NCBI GenBank assembly: GCA_030652255.1
Contig: JAUSAZ010000121.1
Location: forward strand, 1-47,758
DNA length: 47,758 nucleotides
Origin: Myxococcales bacterium
Lineage (GTDB): Bacteria > Myxococcota_A > Polyangia > Polyangiales > Ga0077539
Direction of reading: 5' to 3'
The notes under the pieces are model-generated. The model searched no databases. It had not been told where the DNA came from and saw only the letters and a program-made list of their open reading frames with translations. A program made the position numbers and the translations under genes. Positions 8,536 to 18,617 of this stretch are shown here, in pieces (positions within the stretch are counted from its first letter, which is position 1; each line of letters opens with the position of its first letter).

Positions 8536-10599
8536 ATGAAGTCGGGAGTGGGGCTGTGCTGGCTGGGCGTGGTGGCGTTTGCAGTGGGGTGCGGCGAGGC
8601 GTCCGTCCCCGGCGATGCGGCGTTCGAAGCGGACGCCGGCATTGGCGAGAAGGACGTCACCGCCGTGGACGCGGGGGACGACGATGCGCCGCCACCTCCC
8701 GACGCGGTGGACGCATCCGGTCGGGACGTGGTCGGTCGGGACGCGCCCGACGTAGCCGCCCCGAGGGACGCTGCGGTCGTGCGCGACGCTGGCTGCGTGA
8801 GCGGCGCGCGCGAGGCTTGTTTCACCGGTCCGGCCGCGTCGCGGGGGGTCGGGGCGTGCCGCGACGGCCAGCGCAGCTGCGCCGCGGGGGCCTGGAGCCC
8901 TTGCGTCGCCGAGATCGTGCCCCGACCGGAGACCTGCGGGGGACAGGACCTGGACTGCGACGGCGTCGTCGGCGGTCCGGCGGCGGACGCCACCTGCCGA
9001 CTGGATCACGCGACGGCGGTGTGCCGCGCGGGCGCTTGCGCGGTCGCGACCTGCGAGGCGTCGCGCGGCGACTGCGACGCGAACGCGGCGAACGGATGCG
9101 AGGCCGACCTGCGCAGCGACGCGGAGCACTGCGGCGGCTGCGCGGTCGCGTGCGCCGCGGGGGCGAATGAGGTCGCGCGCTGCGTCGCCGGGGCCTGCGC
9201 CGTGGCCTGCGTCGCGGGGACGACGGACTGCGACGGGATGCGCGCCAACGGCTGCGAGAGCGCGCTCGACTCCGACCCCGCGAACTGCGGCGCGTGCGGG
9301 CGCCGCTGCCCCGCCACCGCCCCGGTCTGCGGGTCGGGCGTCTGCGGCGGCGCGCCCTTCACGAGCGACGGCTCGGACGGCCCGTTCGACCCCGCCATGG
9401 ACGTCACGCTGGACGCGCGGGTGTATCAGTTCACGACCGTCAACATCCGCAGCGGGGTCACCGTGCGAACCAACGGCACCGCGACGCTGGAACTGCGTGC
9501 CCAGGGCTCCGTGGTGATCGCCGGCACGCTAAGCGCGCGGGGCGGGACGGGCGGCAGCGGCGCGGCGACGGCGGGCGGCGGGTGCAACGCGGCCAACGGC
9601 GAGGGCGGAGGCGTGGGGACCGACCTCGTCGGGGCCCGGGGCAACGCGACGCGCTGCCTGGGCGCCGGGGCGGGCGGCTCGGGCGTCGCCGGGACGAACG
9701 GGATGACCAACCCGACGGGCTGCGGCCTGGGCGGAAGCTTCGGCGGCGGGGCGGGCGGCGCCGGACACCATCCCGGCGGCGGCGGCGGCGGATACGCCGG
9801 GGGCGGCGGTGGCGGCAGCACGACGGGCATCGGCGGCTACGGCGCTTCGTCGGGCGCGGGGGTCGGGGGCTTCGGCGGCGCGCCCCGCAGTGGTGCCGGC
9901 GCCGGCGGCGATCGCGACCTCCGCACCATGGGGTACCCGACCTTCCCGCTCGCGGGCTACGCCGGACGCGACGGCACGGGCGGAAACTACAGCTTCGCGA
10001 TCGCGGGCGCCGGCGCCGGCGGCGGGGCGATCGGCCTGGACGCGGTGCAGGATCTCGCCGTCGCCACGACCTTCCGCCCGGGCTCGGGCGGCGGCGGCGG
10101 CGGCGGCGGCACGGCGCGAGACTGCATGCTGCCGTCGGGCGGCGGCGGTGGCGGGGGCGGCGGCGGGGGCGCCGTCCGGGTAACGAGCTACGCGCGCATC
10201 GACGTGCGCCCCGGCGGGCTCGTCACGGTCGAGGGGGGAATGGGAGGCTCCGGCTACAGCTTCTCGACCGCGAGCCCCGATGGGGGAGGCGTCACGGCCG
10301 GGGGTGGCGGCGGGTCTGGGGGCGTCGTCTACCTGTCCGCGCCCTCGATGAGCCTGGCGGGGCAGGTCAGGGCCGGCGGCGGTCGCGGAGGCGCGGGCTC
10401 GTCGGGCTACGTCAACGCCGGTCCGGGCGGCGCGGGCGGGCTCGGTCGGATCCGACTCTCGGTGCTCACCGACGCGGCCCACTGCGGGTTGCCGACCGAC
10501 CCGGCCTCGATGACGCCCCCGCCGGCCGCCGGCGGATGCGCGGCGAGCCCAATGGAGGGTCGACCGGGCAACGTCTACATCGGGCGGTATCCCAACTGA
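8536..10599 (+). CDS. Gly-rich secreted lipoprotein with Cys repeats
   Basis: 687 aa. The signal MKSGVGLCWLGVVAFAVGC has lipobox Cys19, followed by an Asp/Ala/Val linker (residues 20-80). Next come Cys motifs of myxobacterial surface proteins: CGGQDLDCDGVVGG, GDCDANAANGCEADL and TDCDGMRANGCESAL. Residues about 280-350 are beta-strand rich (VTVRTNGTATLELRAQGSVV). The C-terminal half is extremely Gly-rich (GGGGGGGGAVRV) with interspersed IDVRPGGLVTVEGG-type strands, suggesting a repeated beta structure. Likely a cell-surface or matrix protein. GATAGT lies about 10 nt before the ATG and there is no Shine-Dalgarno. The in-frame extension upstream to 8341 has no signal. Confidence 0.8.
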   Translation: MKSGVGLCWLGVVAFAVGCGEASVPGDAAFEADAGIGEKDVTAVDAGDDDAPPPPDAVDASGRDVVGRDAPDVAAPRDAAVVRDAGCVSGAREACFTGPAASRGVGACRDGQRSCAAGAWSPCVAEIVPRPETCGGQDLDCDGVVGGPAADATCRLDHATAVCRAGACAVATCEASRGDCDANAANGCEADLRSDAEHCGGCAVACAAGANEVARCVAGACAVACVAGTTDCDGMRANGCESALDSDPANCGACGRRCPATAPVCGSGVCGGAPFTSDGSDGPFDPAMDVTLDARVYQFTTVNIRSGVTVRTNGTATLELRAQGSVVIAGTLSARGGTGGSGAATAGGGCNAANGEGGGVGTDLVGARGNATRCLGAGAGGSGVAGTNGMTNPTGCGLGGSFGGGAGGAGHHPGGGGGGYAGGGGGGSTTGIGGYGASSGAGVGGFGGAPRSGAGAGGDRDLRTMGYPTFPLAGYAGRDGTGGNYSFAIAGAGAGGGAIGLDAVQDLAVATTFRPGSGGGGGGGGTARDCMLPSGGGGGGGGGGGAVRVTSYARIDVRPGGLVTVEGGMGGSGYSFSTASPDGGGVTAGGGGGSGGVVYLSAPSMSLAGQVRAGGGRGGAGSSGYVNAGPGGAGGLGRIRLSVLTDAAHCGLPTDPASMTPPPAAGGCAASPMEGRPGNVYIGRYPN

Positions 10600-10731
10600 C
10601 GAGCATCGGTCGGGGGGAGCGCAGTCCGCGACTGCCTCACTCGTGGGGGGACTGGCGGCGTTCGAACGATGGCTGACTTCGTACTCTCCACGGGAGTCGC
10701 TCTCGCCGGTGTGCGCGAGGGGGGTTTAGGG
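10600..10731. other. Short convergent intergenic region
   Basis: Lies between convergent gene ends. Nothing recognised; no clear hairpin with T-run. Confidence 0.4.
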
Positions 10732-11222
10732 TTACAGGCCGTAGTGCGCGACGATCCCGCCCGAGCCGGCGGCCCCGACGTCGTCGGCGGCCCGCGCCCA
10801 GACACCGTAGAAGGCCTCGGTCGCGCCCGCGATCGACTGCTTGTCCCAGCGGGTGCCGTTCCAGTGGCGCAGGCCGCCCGTCAGCATCGCCGCCCATAGG
10901 TCATTGGGGCCGCTCTCGGCGATGGCCTTCACCTCCCCGACGATGTTGCCCACCCTCATGCCGCTCGCCCCGGTGTAGCCGATGACGTGGCCGTACCCGA
11001 ACGCATAGAAGGTCGACCCGCAGCCGAACAACCCGTTGCTCTCGGGCGGCAACATCGAGGCGCGACTGTGGTCGCTCACCGTCGGGCCGAGTCGCTCGAG
11101 CGTGCCGTTGACCTGGAGCGCGAAGGTGTCCCCCCCGCTAAACCCACCACGCTCTCGTAGGATATGGGCGAGAGCCTCCCGCCGGCGCGTTGCCAGCGCA
11201 CGACCGAGACGCACTGGAACAT
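10732..11222 (-). pseudogene. 3' fragment of a BNR/galactose-oxidase-like gene
   Basis: The C-terminal part reads DTFALQVNGTLERLGPTVSD, then SGPNDLWAAMLTGGLRHWNG, then GVWARAADDVGAAGSGG, ending HYGL. The PNDLWA ... WNGTRW pattern is typical of repeated secreted propeller proteins in Myxococcota. Upstream, the coding sense moves to another frame (ATG at 11222, MFQCVSVVRWQRAGGRLSP) across a C7 run at 11130-11136. An in-frame stop lies just before that ATG. It is a truncated, frameshifted remnant of a longer surface protein. Confidence 0.6.
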
Positions 11223-11302
11223 GGCGTTGGACTAGCGACCTCCACGACTGCGGGGACGTGGGGGGAGCACGACGTCGAGGGAGGCGTAGTCGAAGGGCTG
11301 CA

Positions 11303-11773
11303 TCACCCCTCGGGCTGCGCGTCACCCTGAGCGGTCGAGGCTCGCGACGGGACGTCCCCCACGGCGTGGCAGCGCGAGACGCCAGTCGGGGGCGGGAGAT
11401 CGGGCGTGCCGGGCTGGTGTGGCGGCGGCGGCGTTGTCAGCCGACGTCGTTCCGCCCGGCAGAGCGCGGCCGTCGGCGCGCACCGCACGTAGGGGCCCCA
11501 CCGCCACTCGACGCGCAGGCAGTGCGCGGTGGTCCGCGGCGGGCCGCAGCTATACGCGACGTGCACGTGCGGCGCGATCGCGCCGCTCAGGGTGTCCCCG
11601 CAGAGGCCCGCGCGACGGAAGCAGCTGCCGGCGCGGCGATGCGTGAAGCAAAACCACCCGCGCCCGGTCGGCATCTCCGCGGGGATGAACAGCGGGTCGG
11701 GCGGCTCGCGCTGGGCCGACGCGGGCGCCGCGAGGGCGAGGGCGGCGAGCAGCAGCACGGGTGCGGGGCGCAC
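11303..11773 (-). CDS. Small secreted Cys-containing protein
   Basis: 156 aa from a GTG start. VRPAPVLLLAALALAAPASA is a clear Sec signal with cleavage after ASA. The mature part, starting QREPPDP, has Cys pairs in WFCFTHRRAGSCFRRAGLC, VAYSCG and CAPTAALC, then a Pro-rich tail. The start is 14 nt after the stop of the upstream BNR-like gene, with GAGG overlapping that stop, so it is the last gene of the minus-strand operon. Its frame is open far upstream, but that is chance. Function unknown. Confidence 0.7.
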   Translation of the reverse strand: MRPAPVLLLAALALAAPASAQREPPDPLFIPAEMPTGRGWFCFTHRRAGSCFRRAGLCGDTLSGAIAPHVHVAYSCGPPRTTAHCLRVEWRWGPYVRCAPTAALCRAERRRLTTPPPPHQPGTPDLPPPTGVSRCHAVGDVPSRASTAQGDAQPEG

Positions 11774-11787
11774 CGGGGGAAGATACC

Positions 11788-13789
11788 TCAGTCGACGGTC
11801 TGCACGGTGAGCGCGCTGCGCGGCAGCAGCGTCCCGAGCTCGCGTTGGAGTCGCCCGATCGCGGCTTGCACCACGCCCGTGGGCGAGCACCGCAGCGTGG
11901 GCACCTGCCGCGCCTCGAACCACTGGCGCAGCGAGGCGTGCGGCGGGGGTGGCGGCGTCGGCGGGTCCGGCAGCGCCCCGAACACTCGGCCCGCGTCGGG
12001 CGCGATGGGCCCCAACCCGAGACGACGAGACGCCCCCTAGGAGGCAGCGGTCGAGCGTGCACGCGAGCGAGTCGGGGACGGAGGAACGATCAGCGTCCGG
12101 TGCCTCCGCGCCGGCGCGCGCGTCCGGGAGGCGACCGTCGACCGCGGGTAGGGCCTCCCAGTGGCGACCGCCGTCGCGCGTGCGGGCGACGCGCTCGAAG
12201 CCGGCAGACCACGCGTAGCCGTGGGCGGGGTCGGCGAACACGGCGCGGTCGACATCCGGCGGCAGGTCGACGACCGTGAGGGGATCGCCGAGCAGGCCCA
12301 CGGCGGCGCCTCGGAGCGAGCCCGCGCGGGTGACCAGCGCCGTGACGACGCCACCCTCGCCCACGGTCGCGGAGACCGTCTCGTACTCGTTGGTGGTGAA
12401 GACCGGCGTGACCGGGATCGGGTCGACCGCGGCGCCGACGTCGACGACGCCGAGGGCGTGCGCGGAGAGCGCGAGAAGCGCCCGCGAGCCGCTCAGACCG
12501 AGGAGCCCGGTGTAGGGCCGGGCGACCTCCCGCGTGACCCCCTCGGAGGTCGGCGTGTCGTACCGGCAGAGCGCACGGTGCGATGGCGTCGCGCCGCACG
12601 GACCGTCGCCCACGGCGAGGTCGGCGCGGTCGGAGGGCAGCGCGCCCGTCATCCCCGCGGGCACCCGATCGCTCGGGATCACCTCGCCGGAGCGGGCGCG
12701 CGGGTCGACGAAGGTCGTCGTCGCGGGGGCCGGGGCGTCCTCCGTTCCGCCGCCGCTCGTGATCCGCAGGAGGTGCCCCGCGTTGGCGATCCCGCTCCAG
12801 TGGTCGTCGAGTCGGAAGCGGGTCAGGCCGCGGGCGGTGCGGCCCTCGACGATGCTGAGGTCGCGCCCGACGTGCACCACCAGGGTGCCGTCGGGACGGG
12901 CGATGCCGTGCAGCAGGCAGATCCACGCCGGGTCGCGGCGGGCGAGGAGCCAGGGCAGGCCGGGCCCTGCGTGCCACTCCGTCGACAGGCCCCGGCCCCT
13001 CTCGGTTGTGAAGTCGTCGTTGCGCGGGGGCGCGTCGACGGCCGCGACCGGGACGAGGCGACAGTCGGAGGTTGCGACGCTCCTGCCGCCGGGGTCCGTG
13101 AGGACGCCGTCGGCGCCGACCCTCAGGCTCGTCGCTCCGTCGTGGCCACCCCCGACGGCCGTCCAGTGCGCGCCGCCGTCGCGCGTGCAACGGAGCGCGC
13201 CGCCCTCCGTCCAGGCGACGCCCTCGCGCTCGGACACGAAGAGGATCTCCTCGACGCGCTCGCCTTCGAGCGCCGCGACCGGCACGAAGACGCCGCCGTC
13301 ACTCATCCACGCGACGCGTCGGCGGTCGACGAGGGCGACGCGCCCGCGCTGCCCCATCCCGTCGTCGGGGCCGTGGAAACGGAGACCATCGCGGAAGCCC
13401 GGGAAGGCGCCCACGCGGGTGAGCGGGCCCAGGAAGTCGGGCGCGGCGAGGGCGGTCCCGGCGGCGTCGATGAAGACCCAGCCGCGCGCCGCGCGTCCGG
13501 CGAGCACGATCGCTGCGGCGGGCTGATCGGCCGCCACGCCGACCTCGTCGTCACGCACCTGGAGGCGGAGCGACCCGAGAGCCACGTCCGCGAACCCGTC
13601 GGGCTCGCGCTGCACCAGTAGCTCAGTGCCCGTGGGCAGCCACGCGAGGCGCGTGGGCGCCTCTCTCACGCTTGCCGTACTCGGCGCCGGGGCGGGTGGC
13701 GAAGCGGACGGCGCGGTGGTCGGGCGGCGCATTGGACGACAGCCGAGGGCACCAACGAGCATCATCGCGAGTCCGCGAGGTGGTCGCAT
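11788..13789 (-). CDS. BNR/Asp-box-like lipoprotein, paralogue 1 (frameshift)
   Basis: Lipoprotein with signal MRPPRGLAMMLVGALGC. The mature protein carries the signature shared by five proteins in this window: GWVFIDAAGT, then APDFLGPLTRVGAF, then Asp-box-like turns RDGGAHWTAVG and RTRDGGRHWEALP. Repeated beta strands suggest a propeller, probably displayed on the cell surface. The C-terminal end moves frame between about 12010 and 12035, near a C5 run; the continuation DAGRVFGALPDPP ... SALTVQTVD ends at 11788. Without the shift the frame would fuse to the next gene. Fifth gene of the operon, 67 bp after the Sel1-like gene. Confidence 0.68.
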
Positions 13790-13856
13790 GAAGCCGAACG
13801 ATAAGCCGAGGGGCGACAGCAAGGTCGTGACTCGCGGCCACGCTCCTCTTTCCGGC

Positions 13857-14426
13857 TCACCGTCTCCCGGTGAGGCGCCGCTCGCGGAAGTACCAGGGGT
13901 ACTCCTCCCGAAGGTCGCGCCCGAACTCCGTACTGTAGTGGAAATATCCGACCTGCGGGCAATGGGCTCCACGCTCGATGAGGTCGAGCGCGGCCCGCTG
14001 GGCACGACGTGAGCGTGCGCCTCGCAGGTCGGCAATGCCCACCGTGGCGCAGGCGTATCCGCCGCCCCGTTCGCACACGCCGAGGGCGTAGGCGCGCTCC
14101 TCGGGCGTGCTGACGCCCATCTCGTAGAGCGGGAGGAGGTCCTGCTCGGTCCTGCGCGGGCGGAGGGTCCACGCGCGGGTGTAGAGGCGGGCGGCCGTGA
14201 CGGTGTCCTGCTCGACGCCGTCACCCCCGACGCGAAACGCGTACGCCGCCGCCTGGCACCCGAGCGCGTCTCCCCGCCGACAGCGCTCGATGCGGGCGCG
14301 GGTCCAACGTCGGAGCCGGCCCGCAATCTCGGGCATGGGCTCGATGGTGGCCGCGGAACGGGGCAAGGCGTCGACCGCGGACAGCCACACGAACACGGAG
14401 AGCCCGAGGGAGACGCGCGAGATCAT
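13857..14426 (-). CDS. Secreted Sel1-like repeat protein
   Basis: 189 aa. Signal MISRVSLGLSVFVWLSAVDA. The body contains RCRRGDALGCQAAAYAFRVG and VCERGGGYACATVGIADLRG, matching the C..G...GC..A pattern of disulfide-linked Sel1-like helical repeats. Such proteins usually mediate protein contacts in the periplasm. The ATG overlaps the DUF4328 gene stop in ATGA, so the two are translationally coupled. Confidence 0.72.
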   Translation of the reverse strand: MISRVSLGLSVFVWLSAVDALPRSAATIEPMPEIAGRLRRWTRARIERCRRGDALGCQAAAYAFRVGGDGVEQDTVTAARLYTRAWTLRPRRTEQDLLPLYEMGVSTPEERAYALGVCERGGGYACATVGIADLRGARSRRAQRAALDLIERGAHCPQVGYFHYSTEFGRDLREEYPWYFRERRLTGRR

Positions 14427-15235
14427 CGGTCGTTTCGTCGGTTGCGCGCCTGCCCCCGGTCAAGAAAGCGGTCGCTTCGCAAAGCGCGCCCACGGCCGAA
14501 GAGGCCCCGTGCTCCCCCTTCGCTCGGACCGGGGTTGGCCGTGTCCCGCGCCGCAACGGCTTCTGTGAGGCGAGTGACGACGATGATGGCGACGCCTGCC
14601 GCGCCGACGCGCAACCCGTCGACGGCGGCGGCGAGCAACGTCGCCGTGCGAATGCCCTCGGCGCGAGTCGGATCAAGGTGCACCAGGGAGGCGCCGAGCG
14701 AGACGACGCCGCTCGCGAGCCAGAGCGCCGCCCAGAGACCGACGGGTATCCGACCCTCTGCACCCACGGACCCGAGCGACGTCAGGGCCGGCTCGCGGTA
14801 GCCGACGTCGTCGCGTGCGACGCGGCGCGGTTCCGCCAACGGCGTCTCGACGAGTGCGCGGCGCAACGAGAGCAGGCGGCGGAAGGGCTGCACGAGGTTG
14901 ACGCCGGGGACGAGCCACGACAGTGCGAGCGTCGGAAGCGCGTCGCGCCAACCGAGGAGGCCCGCGCGCGTCGCGGCTCGGGACAGCGCGACGGACCAGA
15001 GGGCAAGCGCCGCCAGGGAGCCGTACGCGAGCACGGCGGCGGTCGTGGAGAGCGCGGTGAGAGCCCCGTCGAGGGCTCCGACGGAGGGCGTCGCGGTCGG
15101 CGCATCGCGCGCGAGTCGCTCGATCGCGTGGAGGGCGAAGGCGTGGCGGGCGAGGAGCAGCGCGTGGTCGAGCGCGCCCAGCGCGAGCAGCAGGCGGACG
15201 GCCACTGCGCAGCGACGCAAGGAGACCGCGGTCAT
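14423..15235 (-). CDS. DUF4328-type membrane protein
   Basis: About 270 aa with several membrane helices (VAVRLLLALGALDHALLLA, LAYGSLAALALWSVALS, LPTLALSWLVPGVNLVQPF). The W-L-V-P-G-V-N-L-x-x-P-F element with the following R-x-L box is the hallmark of DUF4328. The C-terminal tail is basic. Its start codon touches the upstream stop (GTGATG): a GTG at 15238 or the ATG at 15235 could be used. Role unknown; it may anchor or organise the lipoproteins of the operon. Confidence 0.75.
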   Translation of the reverse strand: MTAVSLRRCAVAVRLLLALGALDHALLLARHAFALHAIERLARDAPTATPSVGALDGALTALSTTAAVLAYGSLAALALWSVALSRAATRAGLLGWRDALPTLALSWLVPGVNLVQPFRRLLSLRRALVETPLAEPRRVARDDVGYREPALTSLGSVGAEGRIPVGLWAALWLASGVVSLGASLVHLDPTRAEGIRTATLLAAAVDGLRVGAAGVAIIVVTRLTEAVAARDTANPGPSEGGARGLFGRGRALRSDRFLDRGQARNRRNDR

Positions 15236-17196
15236 CACTCCCTCCCCTCCCCGCGGCCTTCATCGCGCGGGTCGTCCACCAGGCGAAGCGGGGTGACGGT
15301 CTCGCCGTCGTCCAGGACGCCATCGAGCCGTCCGTCGTGCGCTTCGAAGCGCGCGGGGGCCGTCTCGTCGTAGGTGCTGTCCTCCGTCCCGGGGAGGCGG
15401 GCGTCGAGGGTGCGGAGGCAGAGGGCGCCGTCGCGGAGCTCGTAGACGGCGTGCGACGCCTCGAAGGCGACGCTCCCGGCGATGGCAGACCCGATGACGA
15501 TCGGCGGCGTCACCCGATCCGACGACTCCCGTCGCGTGGAGAAGAAATGCAGCCGCGGCGCGGACCCGGCGGGTGTCGCGCAGGGCACGACCCGCGCGCC
15601 TTCGACCGGGAGCGGTCCGAGCCCCACCGCGTCGTCCCCGTCCATCGGGAGGAAGCGCGCGACGCGGCCGCGATCGACGACCGCGAGCCCGAAGTCTGCA
15701 CCGAGCTCGGCGGGCCCGAGGATCTGCGCGTCCGCGTCGTGCACGCTCCAGGCGCGAGCCGCCATCGCCCCTTCGGCGTCGACCCGCGCGACGACCGCCC
15801 GGTGCCGCCCGGCACGGTCGTACGTCCAGGTGCCGCCGTGATCGGCGACCGAGCGTTCGAGGCCGACGAGCAACATCCGCCCGTCGTCGAGGTGCGTGCC
15901 CAGGTGCCACAACAGGTTCGTGTCGAAGGGGGACAGGTCCACCGCCCGGCGCCCCCGCGCCCACAGGATCGAGTCCCAGGAGGTGCCGACGAGGACGCCG
16001 TCGCGACTGACGGCGAGCGCGCGCTGTCCGACCCCGTTGCCCGTGACGTCGAAGAGGCCGGGAGAGTGGACCTCGGTGGAGATGTCGGCCGCACCGCGGA
16101 ACTCCCCCTGCGCGTCGTGCCCACGCCAACGCAGGGAGGCGAGCGTGTCCCCGTACGAACCGGGTGCCCGTGACGACCGGGCCAGCAAGGCCCCGTCGGA
16201 GGCCCGCAGGGAGTGGGTCCACCCCGAGCCGGTGAAGAGCGGCGCGCGCACGGGTCGTCCGCGGCTCGCCACGCGCAGTGCGACGGGCGGAGGGGCCCAG
16301 GGCGCGTCGGGCCCCGCGCACCGCGGACGCTCGCCGGCCGCCAGCACCTCGTAGCGCTGCCGTCGTACCCGGCGCGGGTCCTCCACGTCACCGGATGTTC
16401 CTCGCGGCTCCGTCGACGGCGACAGAGCGGGGCGCCGCGCGTCGGGCGCCCCGGCGGCGAAGTGCATCCACCCGTGGCTGGTGCGGACCCGCAACTCAGG
16501 CGGAGAGGCCGCCTCCGCGGCCTGCGCGCATTCCAACGAGACGGCCACGTCCCGCCGCGTGGGCGTGCCCCCGAGGTCGACCGGTCGCCACCGCGCGCCG
16601 CCGTCGTCGGTGCGGAAGAGCGCGCCCTCGCGGGTGATGGCCACGCCGACGAGACGGTCGCAGAACAGGGTCTCGTCCGTGCGCGGCGGGGCGTGCAGGG
16701 GCACCCGGCCGCGGCGTGGGTCGATCGCGTACGGACGGTCCCCCACGGACTGCACCGCGAGCCCGCGGCCGTAGGCCGGTGCGCGGTGGTCGCACACGGC
16801 CCCGGCGACCACCCGTAGCGGCCCGAGGAAGGTCTCGCTGACCAGGGCGCGCCCGTACTCCGTGAGGAAGACCCACGCGCCGTCGACCTCGAACGCGCTC
16901 GTGATCGCCTCCTCCGTGCAGTCGCCGGCGACCGTGAAGGACCGGTGATCCCCGGCGCGGAACCGCACGCCGAACATCCAGCCGAGACGATCACCCGACG
17001 GGCCGCGGATGGAGTCGCCGAGGTTTAAGCCACCGCCGACGCCCTCGGGCGGGGGGCGCCGTCGCGCCTCGCGGGCGGCGATGCGTCGACGCTCCTGTGC
17101 GCGGGCGAAGGGGCCCAGGCCCGTCGGAAGCAGCGGCCCGTGCAGCGGCAACGCGGCGAGCAGCAACAGCCCCCCGAGGGCGTTCGACCCCTTCAC
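15235..17196 (-). CDS. BNR/Asp-box-like secreted protein, paralogue 2
   Basis: 653 aa from a GTG that overlaps the preceding stop (GTGA at 17193-17196). The N-terminus VKGSNALGGLLLLAALPLHG is a signal or anchor. The family signature is present: GAWVFLTEYGRALVSETFLG then PLRVVAGAV, followed by LFRTDDGGARWRPVDLG as an Asp-box turn, and later propeller-like strands (VLVGTSWDSILWARG). No lipobox Cys follows the signal, unlike paralogues 1, 3 and 4. Central gene of the minus operon. Confidence 0.75.
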   Translation of the reverse strand: MKGSNALGGLLLLAALPLHGPLLPTGLGPFARAQERRRIAAREARRRPPPEGVGGGLNLGDSIRGPSGDRLGWMFGVRFRAGDHRSFTVAGDCTEEAITSAFEVDGAWVFLTEYGRALVSETFLGPLRVVAGAVCDHRAPAYGRGLAVQSVGDRPYAIDPRRGRVPLHAPPRTDETLFCDRLVGVAITREGALFRTDDGGARWRPVDLGGTPTRRDVAVSLECAQAAEAASPPELRVRTSHGWMHFAAGAPDARRPALSPSTEPRGTSGDVEDPRRVRRQRYEVLAAGERPRCAGPDAPWAPPPVALRVASRGRPVRAPLFTGSGWTHSLRASDGALLARSSRAPGSYGDTLASLRWRGHDAQGEFRGAADISTEVHSPGLFDVTGNGVGQRALAVSRDGVLVGTSWDSILWARGRRAVDLSPFDTNLLWHLGTHLDDGRMLLVGLERSVADHGGTWTYDRAGRHRAVVARVDAEGAMAARAWSVHDADAQILGPAELGADFGLAVVDRGRVARFLPMDGDDAVGLGPLPVEGARVVPCATPAGSAPRLHFFSTRRESSDRVTPPIVIGSAIAGSVAFEASHAVYELRDGALCLRTLDARLPGTEDSTYDETAPARFEAHDGRLDGVLDDGETVTPLRLVDDPRDEGRGEGRE

Positions 17197-18617
17197 GGCG
17201 TGCCCCGCGGGGCGGTCTGCTGGGGCATCGGTCGGGTCCTCCGGCGCGTCAACGCGCGATCGCGGGGGGCTCGTCCCGCGCGACGGTCGAATGCCGCGAC
17301 GACGGCGCGGGCGGGGAGCGAGAGCGCGACGGGCGGCGCGAGCGGGGCGCCGTCGGGGCCGAGGCGGACCGCCATGAGGAGGCCGCGCGGGCTGGTGTAA
17401 CGGGTCCAGACGGCGAGGGTCTCGCGCTCGTCGATGGAGCGCGCGACGGCGGCGCTCCCGAGCTGGGAGAGGGTCGCGCCCGGCCCGATGCGCCGCTCGT
17501 CCCCGCGGGGGACGCCCGCGGCGTCGAGGACCCGCGCGTGCAGGATCGGCGGCGGGTCGCCCTCCTCCGGGACGCCCACCCAGGCGCTCACGCAGTCGGT
17601 CGCCGCGCAGGCGAGCGAGGACACGTCGCCGCTGCGCCGCGGCCCCAGCGCGACCGGGCCCGCGACCACTCGGCGGCCCTCGAAGGCCACCAGCCGGGGG
17701 TCGTGCCGCACGCCGAAGGCGGAGTCCTCGGCCGAGGTGACCCACGCGGTCGACGCGCGCGCGGCGACGCGCAGGGCGCCGGCCTGTCCGCGCGAGGGCG
17801 CGACCCGGCGCGACTCGACGAGGCGGCCGCCCTGGTCGAACCACATCACGCGCAGCGCGCTCCGATCGCGCTCGTAGTCGTGCACCACCACCGGAAGGAT
17901 CCAGGCGTCGCCGACCCAGGCCAGCTCCGAGTCGCCACCGTTCTCTTCCATGGGCGTGCGGGTGAAGGGACCGCGGGGCTCGCCCTCCGGGGAGAGGCGC
18001 GCGAGCACGACGCCGTGGAAGTCGCGCGCGAGCGCGGTCCAGCCGAGGCCCCAGCCCTGCCCGTCGCTCGCCACGCTCACCCGGTACCCGAAGCCCGCGT
18101 CGCCGCCGACGCGACGCGCCGGGACCAGCACCTTCGCGTCCGCGTCGATCACCGCGAGCCACGGGCGGGGGTTCCATTCGCGATCGCCTTCGTCGCGGGC
18201 GGTCCAGGCGACGGCGACGCGAGCGCCGTCGCGCGCGAGGGCGGGTCGGCGGGCGAAGGTCCCGGGTGCCGAGAGCACCTGCGCGCGGCCGCGGAGGATG
18301 CCGTCGCGCCCGAGGCTCGCGACCAGCACGGCGGGGCCGCGGCCGCGCTCCCAGCGGCTCCACGCGACGAGCCAGCCCGACGCGGTCGCCACGACGGCCG
18401 GGTCGACGTCGATCGCCTCCCCGTCGAGCGGCGCGGCGCTCCACTCCGCCCACTCCCTTGTGACGCGTGCGCTCGTCGTCGCGGGGCATCCGCGACCCAC
18501 GGCCAGGGCCCCAAGCGCGACGACGCTGGTCGCGGCCACGGCGAACGCCCATCGCGGAACCCCGCGCCGGCGAATGAGCTCCACGGTCAACCCCACGACG
18601 GTGTCAGGACGTGCCAT
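17193..18617 (-). CDS. Membrane-anchored beta-propeller-like protein
   Basis: 474 aa. One membrane segment near the N-terminus (AFAVAATSVVALGALAVG) after a short basic leader, then repeated strands such as GWLVAWSRWERGRGPAVLVA, GARVAVAWTARDEG and DAWILPVVVHDYERDRS, typical of secreted propellers. It lacks the FLGPL signature. First gene of the minus operon. TAGCCT lies 6 nt before the ATG, so the mRNA may be leaderless. Divergent from the plus-strand operon. Confidence 0.75.
   Translation of the reverse strand: MARPDTVVGLTVELIRRRGVPRWAFAVAATSVVALGALAVGRGCPATTSARVTREWAEWSAAPLDGEAIDVDPAVVATASGWLVAWSRWERGRGPAVLVASLGRDGILRGRAQVLSAPGTFARRPALARDGARVAVAWTARDEGDREWNPRPWLAVIDADAKVLVPARRVGGDAGFGYRVSVASDGQGWGLGWTALARDFHGVVLARLSPEGEPRGPFTRTPMEENGGDSELAWVGDAWILPVVVHDYERDRSALRVMWFDQGGRLVESRRVAPSRGQAGALRVAARASTAWVTSAEDSAFGVRHDPRLVAFEGRRVVAGPVALGPRRSGDVSSLACAATDCVSAWVGVPEEGDPPPILHARVLDAAGVPRGDERRIGPGATLSQLGSAAVARSIDERETLAVWTRYTSPRGLLMAVRLGPDGAPLAPPVALSLPARAVVAAFDRRAGRAPRDRALTRRRTRPMPQQTAPRGTP

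Noticed and set aside
9294..10676. Second plus-frame ORF over the Gly-rich lipoprotein
   Set aside because: Arg-rich alternative frame of GGC repeats; no start signal or domain.
11303..14326. One 1007-codon minus frame
   Set aside because: It joins a shadow, the BNR-like gene and the small secreted protein gene, which happen to share a frame. Signals at 13789 and 11773 show two separate genes.
15235..18552. One 1105-codon minus frame
   Set aside because: The first 450 codons are an out-of-frame shadow of the gene at 17193-18617. The real gene starts at the GTG at 17196.
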